This document shows positions 55,408 through 64,000 of a stretch of DNA of 64,000 nt, piece after piece. The notes under the pieces are model-generated. The model did no database searches, was not told the origin of the DNA, and worked only from the letters and a program-made list of their open reading frames with translations. Source of the stretch: Xanthostigma xanthostigma (Eukaryota; Arthropoda; Insecta; Raphidioptera; Raphidiidae); assembly GCA_963575645.1 (NCBI GenBank), contig OY754467.1, positions 32,609,108 to 32,673,107 on the forward strand, given 5' to 3'. Numbering within the stretch: position 1 is the stretch's first letter; each line of letters begins with the position of its first letter. Both the position numbers and the translations under genes were made by a program.

Positions 55408-58370
55408 GTAAGTCGTTTTGCATTAATATGTTGGTGGAAAAATTTTTTTAGTTAGGTTACTATGTATTTGTCGAATCGTAGATTTAATATTTATCTTTGA
55501 AGATAAACAATAGGGTGTTTTCCAGATCTATACTAATATTATAAAGAGAGAGTGCGAATTTTCTGAGTTTGTATATATGCGGAGGGTAATCTCTGAAACT
55601 ACTCATCCGATTTCAAAATGTATTTCACCAATATTTAGAATGGACCTTCAGGCTATATGAGGGTGTCCCAAAATTTACGCAAGATTTGAATTAAATAGAA
55701 AACAGAGTTTTTCTTAAATAAATTTTAATTTCTTTATTGGAACATAATGTACATAGTCTAGGGTTACGTATAAAATAACACATCGGACATATGGCCTCCA
55801 CGACTTTGCTGACAAATACGAACTCTTTTTTCAAAATTTTCCATCACCATTCCATATAAATGTGGCTGAATTTCATTGATACAGCGTTGAATCTCTTCCT
55901 TCAATGCACGGGTGGGGTTAGAGGCTTGTTGGCATAGACCTGTGACTTCAAAAAACCCCATAGAAAAAAATCCAGTGGGGTTAAATCCATGATCTAGGGG
56001 GCCAATTCTGATCACCGAAACGAGAGAATACACGACCAGGAAATGTCTCTTGAAGTAATTCAATTGTTTCACGGGATGTATGGCATGTGGCATTATCTTG
56101 TTGAAACCACATGTCGGCCACATCAATATTTAGTAAGAATACGCTGTAAAGAGCTTCTTGAAATTTGTAATTCTTGTCCACGATGCCGAATTGACGTTCC
56201 TGGACTTTCACCAACACTCTCGAGCACTGCGTCAATATTAAAATTGGTACGGCCCGAATGTTTTCTATCACAGACTGATCCAGTCTCCCTAAATTTTTTA
56301 ATGATATTCTTCACAGTTGAAGAATTTAAAACAATATTACGACCATATTTTGTGCGAAATTTGCGAATTGTGGCAGCAAAAATTTCACCATTTTTAAAAT
56401 ATTGTTCAACTATGAAAACGCGTTATTCTTTCGTGTAGTGCTCCATTTTTAGTAACCCTAAACTATTAGCTGTCAAACTGTCTTTTTTTTTTGCTTAGAA
56501 ACACTTTACCTCACAAATGGCGGCAAATTCAAATCTTGCGTAAATTTTGGGACACCCTATTATCGCGTTAAAATAAAATCACTTTTCGTGGAGACTATAC
56601 TTTGCAATGTACGTCAGTCGACGAAAAAACGGTGGCAATCTACAAACTCCGGTGAACCGGACCGGGCCACTAGTCCTACTATATTTGTGTTCAACGCAGT
56701 TACGAACAATATTTCACAAACCTGTGATTCAATCACTGTTATTAGAAAATCACGGGTTGCTACCGTTACTCGTTGATACAAATATATGTGATTGCTACTT
56801 TTAAATATTAAGGCTAAATTATGATGATTGACATTAATATCAACAAGTAACAACGCTGACAAATCATTATCAAATGAATAATATCAATTCTTGAAATATC
56901 AATATTACTGTGTTGTTGACACAATAGTAAAACTTTTCAGGATTTTTGTTATAACTTTGCAAATACATAATAATTGACATTAATTATAAAATCCATTTGA
57001 TAATTGCCTGACAAGAGCTTCGGCTCTTATAATAAGCAAACTATAGTAGATTAATAATAATAATTATAATTTTCGTAATTTCAGTTATGCCTTGTGGTGC
57101 TGTCCATTATTTTAACAGTTTCTGCATTTCCTGGAGGAACAACACAGTAAGTGTTAAGCAGTGCTAGATTAAGACTTCTTGATGCCCTAAGCATTTCTTG
57201 CCTATAGGACTCTCATTTTTAATAGTAGTTAAAAAAAATTGTTATACTATCGGTCTCTGTCATGTTAAGTTTATAAAAAAAAATCCAAATTGGGAATGTC
57301 TTAAATTTATAATTGATAGAAAAAAGTTAAGAAGCATAGAACTTTAGAAAAAAAATGGAATATTTGCGATCAATGCTCTCATTGAAAATATAACTGTCTA
57401 TAAAATCGATCCTTAGACATTTTTATACAGTTTTTCGTTTTCATTTTCAAAAATAAATTATTATTAATTTTTAACTTTTTTACTTCTAATAAAATATATA
57501 ATAACAGTTTTATATCATTGTAGATTAAGAACATGACAAAAATAATTTTTTTTATACACGGTCAGTGAGGTACTTTTATGAGTTTCTGACTTTTAGTGTC
57601 CCCTGAGACGTGATTCCCTAAGCAATAGGTTATAGGTTAATCCGGCACTAGTGTTAAGACTATAGTTATTTATTTATAATTCCCTAAAGAAACCAGTAAG
57701 TTTACCCATAATGCTTGTAAAAATTGAGTTTTGAACTCAATTTTCTGCATTTTTTACTAAACGTAATTTTTAATCATCCTCCCGGTTAATACCTTGGATA
57801 ACCGTGAGTCTACTGTACTGCATAAACTACAAGATAATGTTCTTAATTATTTATTGCAACTCTGAGTCGTGTTTGTTACAATTAGTGTCTATCTACATTT
57901 AAATTTTCTAATTTAAAAATTAAAGTCGCAATTAAAAAAGTACAAGAAAGTCACTGCATCTTGTTTAAAGAAACATAATTTTCAAAGCCTAGTATGTTTT
58001 TGCAACGCGAGTGATTAAATATTAAACAAACTAGAAAGCAACAGAAAACTATCAATTAAATATTTAGGGTAGAGAATACGTTCGTAAAACATGATTATTC
58101 CGTAGCGAAAAAGTCCGGATTCATGTACCGAAGAAGATCCATACTGTGTACGTGACCAAATACGTCAAAGTTCCGGAGCATCATCACCATCACCACAAAG
58201 TTCATGTACCCGTACACGTAAAAGTACCCGTACCCGTGAAAGTAGAAGTACCGGTACCCGTCAAAGTGCACGTACCCGTACCGATCAAGGAGGAAAAACA
58301 CGACTGGGAAAGCAAACTGCCCGAATACAAGGGATGGGAACCGAGTTTAAGCGGTGGACATGGTTTTTAA
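55384..58370 (+). CDS. Small secreted His/Val-Pro-Val-Lys-repeat protein (3 exons)
   Basis: Join 55384-55407, 57084-57145 and 58106-58370: 351 bases including stop, 116 residues. Donors GTAAGTCG and GTAAGTGT are near consensus, and phases (0, then 2) match at both junctions. Residues 1-22 (MNPSTVFQLCLVVLSIILTV and on to SAF) form a clear signal peptide, with cleavage likely after SA. The mature part has a basic start (EKVRIHVPKKIHTVYVTKYV), a six-His run, repeats of the type VPVxVKV, then a Trp-containing tail ending GWEPSLSGGHGF. Valine-proline repeat and His-rich secreted proteins occur among insect cuticle-associated proteins; that location is inferred and the exact family is not recognised. 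A TATA promoter lies upstream and AATAAA 39 bases past the stop. Confidence 0.8.
55658..56560 (-). mobile_element. Mariner-like element, internally deleted
   Basis: The inverted ends AGGGTGTCCCAAAATTTACG and CGTAAATTTTGGGACACCCT continue to GCAAGATTTGAATT, with TA on both sides (55656-55657, 56561-56562). 903 bp, against about 1.3 kb for a full mariner. It carries a broken transposase gene. Confidence 0.8.
55764..56446 (-). pseudogene. Mariner-type transposase remnant
   Basis: Minus strand from ATG at 56446: MEHYTKE, a stop at codon 8 (56423-56425), then RVFIVEQYFKNGEIFAATIR and RETGSVCDRKHSGR, the N-terminal helix-turn-helix part. After SRSSLQRIL the sequence jumps to DVADMWFQQDNATCHTSRET, which holds the second catalytic Asp (QQD). 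The block around GDQNWPPRS follows, then a frameshift into the DLTPLDFFLWG-type third-Asp segment (readable in another frame), and TPRALKEEIQRCINEIQP at the end. The block with the first catalytic Asp is deleted. Inactive. Confidence 0.75.
57084..57145 (+). CDS. Secreted-protein gene, coding exon 2
   Basis: Acceptor TTTTCGTAATTTCAG ends at 57083. Encodes LCLVVLSIILTVSAFPGGTT plus two bases, and donor GTAAGTGT follows at 57146. This is the hydrophobic core and cleavage region of the signal peptide. Confidence 0.8.
58106..58370 (+). CDS. Secreted-protein gene, coding exon 3
   Basis: Acceptor ATTATTCCGTAG ends at 58105. It has a weak pyrimidine tract, but the base C completes a His codon and the frame stays open to TAA at 58368-58370. 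Encodes the whole mature repeat region. The first in-exon start-like codon at 58146 is not the true start. Confidence 0.8.
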
Positions 58371-58408
58371 ATACTGTCTTAACTTTAATTATTTTTAAAT
58401 TTGATAAA

Positions 58409-58414
58409 AATAAA
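58409..58414 (+). terminator. Polyadenylation signal
   Basis: AATAAA lies 39 bases after the stop codon of the secreted-protein gene, followed by a T-rich stretch (TTGTTTTCCTAATTTTTGG). Confidence 0.6.
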
Positions 58415-59224
58415 ACTTGTTTTCCTAATTTTTGGAAAAGATATGACGTGCTTTAAACAGAGCCAATATCATACGCGCCTGGGTATTTCATAAATGAGTA
58501 CTTATATATAACAGGAAAAAATAACTCGTTTAATGGCAAATTACCAAATGTGTACCCGATAAGAATACTCTGAACCAAGTTTACCAAAAATAATAACGAC
58601 GAATCAATTTTTGAAAGAATGCTAATTGATATGTGACATTATTTAGATTTAATATTTTTATGACTGTTTTGTTTGTTTTATTATATTGTTATTGTTATAG
58701 TTTTTTTTAAATAATGATCTCAAAAAGCTTTTGTCACCATTGATATATTATGACTGCTGCTGGTATGGAAATTTAAAAATTGTTATCTGTATATTTACAC
58801 TGTTGTAAAAAATATAAGCGATAAGTAGTCAAAATTATTAATAAAAATATATTTATATGCATGTTGTTATTTTTTTTTCTATAAGAGAAGATTTTTTAAA
58901 GTGAAATATCTAAATTAAATGATCACCTGCAATCTTGAATTGCTCGACTTGCATCCAAGGACGGTCGCTGCTCGAGTAAAACATAGTCAGATTTTATATG
59001 CATTAACATATTTATTGGCAAAAAAAACATTTTTGCTAAAGGAATTACAGAGAAATAAAATAAATATTGAGTTTCTTATTACCAGATTATAATCGCTTAT
59101 CTTACTACCTTCTTCACAAAATTTTCTACCTTTTCAATCCGGAGTTTTACTGTTCGCGATTCATACCATACAAACACTGATATCTACTTACATTGCAAAA
59201 AAATATTAATATTTAGCAATGATA
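58415..59224. other. AT-rich intergenic stretch
   Basis: No gene or bounded element was recognised. Confidence 0.35.
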
Positions 59225-59678
59225 TTTTACCATTCCAACTCACAAGTGGAGAATGGTACTAGTTTAGGTCAAAAATCACTTTTCAAAAATTTTACAATAT
59301 CTTTCCGTTTTGAGTTCCCCCAAATCCAAAAAACATATTTTTGAAAAAACTCTGTCAGTTAATCTGTTTGTCTGTTAGTCTGTTAGTCTGTGAACACGAT
59401 ACAGGTCAAACGGATTGAAACCAAATTTTGGGAGGATGTTTGGTATGCAAATATGAAGAGCCCTACTGTTTTTGGGGAAAATCGGCGCATGCGCAGAAGA
59501 GATATATGCTAAAACGGTATTTTTTATATAATAATGATATACTTTTCATAACGGCTTATTATTCTATTTATTTGTTAAAAAAATTTTTTTCTAAACTTTA
59601 TAGTTTCGGAAATATTTTTAAAATAAAAAAAAAATCAGCCGCTCTTTTGTTTTATGGATCTGTCAGAAATAAACTAGT

Positions 59679-59898
59679 GAAGCAAGCTTTGTTACATTAA
59701 TTCTCTTTCTCTTTTTTGTAATTTTTGTCAAAATTATTTTTTCCTTAGCTACGCTGGAAAAATGAAGGTTGTTATTATTTGGAAAAAATTTAATTGATCA
59801 CTAACGACTCTTGAGAAAACATCAATTACGAATCTTTAAAGTTCAAGCTTGTGTTTTATTTATTTCTAGTAAGAACTTTATTTAGTTCTTACACTAGT
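59679..59898. repeat. Insertion of about 220 bp in copy L
   Basis: Absent from the inverted copy R. ACTAGT is present on both sides (59673-59678 and 59893-59898), probably a target duplication. A small palindrome AGTAAGAAC/GTTCTTAC lies near the right end. Class unknown. Confidence 0.5.
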
Positions 59899-59935
59899 TA
59901 GGCATGATTTGATCAATTTTTACATGACGTGGAAC

Positions 59936-60161
59936 CATGGAGATATTATACTAGAGTAAGCGAGTGGGCCGTGAAAGTGTCTGCAATTAAAACAGAGAAA
60001 AGTTTCTTATCTCTATGGTAACTAATGATACAAAACGAGCTGATTTGAGTAAACATATATAATGATACGGAACGTTTGCAGCGTTCTCTCTCTAAACAGC
60101 AGACATTTTCACTTATGGCAAGCATACCCGCTAGCGTACTCTAGTTACTTATATCTCTATG
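59936..60161. mobile_element. MITE with 8-bp target duplication
   Basis: The inverted ends CATGGAGATATTATACTAGA and TCTAGTTACTTATATCTCTATG (with gaps) are flanked by a perfect CGTGGAAC (59928-59935, 60162-60169). Copy R carries the empty site. The 8-bp duplication suggests hAT, but the ends do not match the usual CAGTG type. Confidence 0.8.
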
Positions 60162-60434
60162 CGTGGAACATATTATTATGTAGGTAACCATAGCAACGAA
60201 TAGTTAATATCATATTGAATACTAGCCATTACCCGTGTCACCTCACGCGATATCAGAAATTTTATTTTCTTTATTATAATCAAATGTTAACATTTTTGAA
60301 GTTGGAATGGTCCCGTCGTCCAAATGGCTGGAATTTTTTTTAAAATTTTTGAAAATTAATTAAAGGACAAAATTTAAATTAATTTATACTTAAGAATTAC
60401 GTAAGCTCTTACGCATACGAATCTATCTATATAC

Positions 60435-61566
60435 AGTAGAACCTTGATACGTTAAACAATTCTGTAACTTAAAATTTTTTTGAGTTCCCTGCCTCTCGGA
60501 GCCTAAAACTTCCATTACTTAAAGCACAAAACCTTGGTAACTTAAACAAATATTTTGAGCGTTGGCCTTCGATAACTTAAAATAATTTTTTGGTGATCTT
60601 TATAATTTAAAGTATTATCAGTGAGTCATCATGAATAAGTAAGTATATAAAAGATAATTGATGTAGAAAATGACAAGTGCATGAAACAGAAAAATTCCAG
60701 CCAATTGGGCGACGGGACTATTTCAACTTCAAAAATGTTGACATTTGATTATAATAAAGAAAATAAAATTTCTGATATCGCGTGAGGTGACGCGGGTAAT
60801 GGCTAGTATTCAATATGATATTAACTATTCGTTGCCATGGTTACCTACATAGTATGTTCCACGTCATGTAAAAATTAATCAAAGCATGCCTAACTAGTTT
60901 ATTTCTGACAGATCCATAAAACACAAGAGCGGATGATTTTTTTTATTTTCAAAATATTTCCGAAACTATAAGTTAAAAAAAAAATTTTTTTAACAAAACT
61001 TTCTTGAAAAAATAAATAGATAATAAGCCGTTATGAAAAGTATACCATTATTATGTAAAAAATACTCTTCTGCACATGCGCTGATTTTCCCCAAAAACAA
61101 TAGGGCTCTTCATATTTGCATATCAAACATCCTCCCAAAATTTGGTTTCAATCCGCTCATCCGTTTGACCTGTATCGTGTTCACAGACAAACAAACAGAC
61201 TAACAGACGCACAGAGATTTTCCAAAAATACGTTTTTTGGATTCGGGGGACCTCAAAACGGAAAGATATTGTAAAATTTTTGAAAAGTGATTTTTGACCT
61301 AAGCTAGTACCATTCCCCACTTGTGGGTTGGAATGGTAAAAAATTACTGACTTTTTCGTTTAAATTTAACAAATACGTAATTGAATCTAATCGAATAAAT
61401 AAATAGATACAAAATTTATTACCAGTTTATTAGAACAATTGCACCTCGTTAAGTAAGGAATTCAACTTTCAAAACCTCTTTAATTTCAGCTCTCGATAAG
61501 TAAAAAATTCGATAACTAAAATTTTTCTACGTTTCCCTTGAACTTTAACTTATCGAGGTTCTACTG
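60435..61566. mobile_element. Tigger-like MITE interrupted by family C copy R
   Basis: The ends CAGTAGAACCTTGATACG and TTATCGAGGTTCTACTG are flanked by TA (60433-60434, 61567-61568). Imperfect GATAACTTAAA-type repeats fill both halves. About 480 bp remain after removing copy R. Ends and TA duplication fit pogo/Tigger MITEs. Confidence 0.7.
60690..61340 (-). mobile_element. Element family C, copy R
   Basis: The inverse of copy L, from AAAAATTCCAGCCAATTGGG to GGGTTGGAATGGTAAAA, inserted in the Tigger-like MITE. It gives the pre-insertion form of copy L at two places. Together L and R make an inverted pair spanning about 2.1 kb. Confidence 0.65.
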
Positions 61567-62099
61567 TATATTTAAAAATTGAATACCGTCAACACTCAAT
61601 ACAGTATCTGATCTGCAAAACGTGTTTATGAAGTTGGCAGACTATTATGAAACTGTGTTAGATAATTGTCAATAAAATGCGGACATATAAATTACTACTA
61701 AAGAATACAAGTTCCGAACGAGATGATAAAATATGTGCGATTTCCTTAATCATAAAGCATGTTCAGTAAGTTTCTACAGGAAACAAGATCACTTACAATA
61801 TTGATAAGGTTGATATACAGAGTGAAGAACTTTGCCGCAATCAGTTTTTTTTTCACAAAATTTTCGACAGCTTTAGAGATTCATTGCTCCCAAAACGATT
61901 GAAGTTGGCGACACAAAATGTCATTTTAGGGTGCTCAACGGGACCCTATTACTAAGCCTTCGCTCTCCGTCCGTCCATCTGTCTGTCAGCGGGCTGTATA
62001 ACTATCTCAAGAACCGTAATAGGTAGAGAGTAGAAATTATCACAGAGTATGTATTTCTATTTCCCCAAGAACAACAAATAATGAAAAGCCCCCCAAAAC
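61567..62099. other. Unassigned stretch
   Basis: The segment 61930-62010 (GGGTGCTCAACGGGACCCTA, GTCTGTCAGCGGGCTGTAT) reads like an interspersed-repeat module. No gene. Confidence 0.3.
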
Positions 62100-63050
62100 T
62101 CCCAAAAGAGGAACAAACTAAGTTTTTTGCTTATAATTCGCTCAATTTTCGAGACCTGTCTTAAACGAAAGAGAAGAAAATTTTACATAGATTTTGTATA
62201 ACAGAATTCGCCGAAACACTTTTTTTTATACAGCTTTAGAAAACAAGCTGTATAAATTCAATTTTGTCTAATACATAGCGTACACGGATTGACTGTGAAA
62301 TGGGAATTTAAAGATTGCGTATATTCTGTCTTAAAATAAAAAGCTTGCATTTGTTCAAAAACGGATGTCATTTCAAATATTAGTCAGTGTTTTGACGTTA
62401 ATATTTTGTGAAATGCACGCCTTCTGAGTTAACGATTTGAATATTTAATTATTAGAACATATTACTTTGACAGATGCAAACGCCATTTTTGCCATTTTTT
62501 ACCATTCCAACACCACGGATGGGCGGAGTGAAACCAAATTTTGGAAGGATGTTTGATATGCAAATATGAAAAGGCCTATTGTTATTAAGAAACATCGGCG
62601 CAAACGCAAAAGAAATATATAGTAAAATGTTGTTTTTATGTAATAATGTTATACTTTTCATAACGGTTTATTGTTTTGTTTTATAGGAGTTTGGTAAAAT
62701 AAATTTTTGAGAAAATCGGCGCATGCGTAGAAGAAATATATACTATAAGGTTATTTTTTATATAATAACGATATACTATTTATAACAGTTTATTATTCTA
62801 TCTATGTTTACAAAAGTTTTGTATCTTTTTTTGGGGAAAATTGGCGCACGCGCAAAAGAAATATATGCAATAACGTTGTTTTATATAATAATGGTATATT
62901 TTTCATAATGGTTTATTATTCAAAATTTTTGTAATTTTTTGGGGGAAATCGGCGCATGCGCAACAGAGATATATGCCATAACGTTTTTTTATATAATGGT
63001 ATATTTTTCAAAACTTTATATTATTTTATTCTACAAGAAATGTTTGTAAA
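62100..63050. repeat. Diverged family E relative with a tandem array
   Basis: The left part (62120-62560) follows the family E order with many differences. From about 62575 there is an array of roughly four units of 115-130 bp. Each has ATCGGCGCATGCG (or a variant), AGAAATATAT, TATATAATAATGGTATA and TTTCATAACGGTTTATTATTC. Confidence 0.6.
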
Positions 63051-63275
63051 AAAGTGTTTATAATATAATAACGCCGCGGTGTATTATGTAAAAATTCACG
63101 CCTTGAAATTTTTGAATTACTTGCATACTCCCACTGGTTACATATTGTTATAGCGCAACTCTTGTTTCTTTCACAAAAGTATTTAAAAAGAACATAGTGT
63201 ACGGAACCCTTCGTGATTAAATTGCATTATAAAGTATTGTCAATTCCATGCGGAAATCACCTTCAGAAAAGTTCT
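63051..63275. other. Unassigned stretch
   Basis: Repeat-like text around 63080-63130; no boundary or gene. Confidence 0.3.
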
Positions 63276-63412
63276 CGCTTTTTTGACAACAAATATTTTA
63301 TTAGACTTTTTTTAATGAATACATAATATAAGTGATACCTGTCCAATAGGACAGGTATCACTTATGTATTAATTAAAAAAAGTCTAATAAAATATTTGTT
63401 GTCAAAAAAGCG
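63276..63412. repeat. Near-perfect long hairpin
   Basis: Arm CGCTTTTTTGACAACAAATA (63276) and its complement (ending 63412) pair over about 62 bp around the centre TGTCCAATAGGACA, with few mismatches. No coding. Confidence 0.8.
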
Positions 63413-64000
63413 TTGATATTGTAATAGCGGCCCTATACTTTTTGTACCATAATAAAATTTTCCTAAATTTGTGATGTTATACAATTGGTATGATTTACAG
63501 TCAAATCGTAAATATAAATTCATATAAGTAGGTTAGTAAGAAAATTGAAACTAAATAATAATTAAAGGTTGCAATACTTCATATAATGTTTTGATGTTAT
63601 ATAACTATAAACGAAAAAAGTATGCCGAACTGTCGAAGATTGGAAAAGGCCTGAAGATATGCTAATAAATAATTGACGAAACAGTACTGCACGATTTTAA
63701 ATAATATAAATTATAATATATAAATATTAGGGCTGTGTCAATTCTTCGTGTTACGATCACCTTCCCTATCTGCGTAAATAAACCGCTATTTCATTAATCA
63801 CGAAATAATTACGACTTCTAAATATATATACGTTGCGAAAGATTGTAAAACAAAGATAATTTTTTTAAATCAATTTTCGAAGATGATTCCATTTTTTTTT
63901 CAATTTTTTTTATCGAAATTGTGTCCGTTTAGTTCATTACATGGTCACTAAAAAAGATGGAACCAAAGTTCTCTTGCTAAAAGAGTATGAAAAATACATT
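63413..64000. other. AT-rich end of the window
   Basis: No gene, RNA or bounded element was recognised. Confidence 0.4.

Larger units (their letters stand above)
55527..56673 (+). mobile_element. Helitron-like element interrupted by a mariner
   Basis: It starts TCTATACTAATATTATAAAG after an A and ends CCGGACCGGGCCACTAG before a T, as Helitrons do. CCGGTGAACCGG near the 3' end can form a small hairpin. It is collinear with 16025-16440. Removing the mariner leaves about 240 bp. It sits in intron 1 of the secreted-protein gene. Confidence 0.5.
59225..60337 (+). mobile_element. Element family C, copy L
   Basis: It runs from TTTTACCATTCCAACTCAC through TTTGAGTTCCCCCAAATCC, CAAATTTTGGGAGGATGTTT, TTTTTGGGGAAAATCGGCGC, GGATCTGTCAGAAATAAACT and ATCATATTGAATACTAGCC to AAATGGCTGGAATTTTT. 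Copy R at 60690-61340 is its inverse and lacks two insertions found here (59679-59898 and 59936-60161). No coding capacity. Confidence 0.6.

Noticed and set aside
1..64000. CRISPR arrays, operons, phage or bacterial genes
   Set aside because: No spaced direct-repeat array, no ribosome-binding-site-led frames and no long uninterrupted genes; all evidence points to an insect nuclear genome.

Overview
The window looks like insect nuclear DNA: strongly AT-rich, intron-containing, and mostly made of transposable elements and their remnants. I could not fix the insect order from sequence alone. Two protein-coding genes can be supported. Both lie on the + strand and both are split by introns.

Gene 1 is an LMX1-class LIM-homeobox transcription factor in four coding exons (30007-30109, 44228-44549, 49346-49980, 50459-50718). 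All splice phases match, giving a 439-residue protein with two LIM domains, a homeodomain and the conserved LMX1 C-terminal motif. A likely splice acceptor at 29598-29599 suggests a further non-coding 5' exon upstream. Gene 2 is a small secreted protein in three exons (55384-55407, 57084-57145, 58106-58370). Its 116 residues comprise a signal peptide, a His run and Val-Pro-Val-Lys repeats, and it has its own TATA/initiator promoter and poly(A) signal.

Layout. 1-29 kb is upstream intergenic sequence or unseen non-coding exons, filled with MITEs. It holds a SINE split by a hAT, palindromic elements carrying hammerhead-like motifs, a 3.1-kb palindromic cluster of one element family, a pogo insertion, an RTE-type reverse transcriptase remnant, and TTAA-flanked elements. 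30-44 kb is LMX1 intron 1, with piggyBac-like, Harbinger, hAT, Helitron-like and LINE remnants and a tRNA-like sequence. 44.5-49.3 kb is intron 2 and 50.7-53 kb is the 3' region, with a hAT nested in a hAT. 55.3-58.4 kb is gene 2, whose first intron holds a mariner inserted in a Helitron-like element. 59-64 kb is repeats again.

The most informative non-gene feature is the set of nested insertions. Several have intact target-site duplications, and some have an uninterrupted relative of the host element elsewhere in the window, so their order can be read directly. Two signals deserve a second look. One is hammerhead-ribozyme-like cores (CTGANGA, stem, GAAAC, GTC/GTT) at four loci. The other is a repeated palindrome GCGCATGCGC carried by one repeat family; it equals the known NRF-1/Erect-wing binding motif. 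I saw no prokaryotic features, CRISPR array or viral gene.
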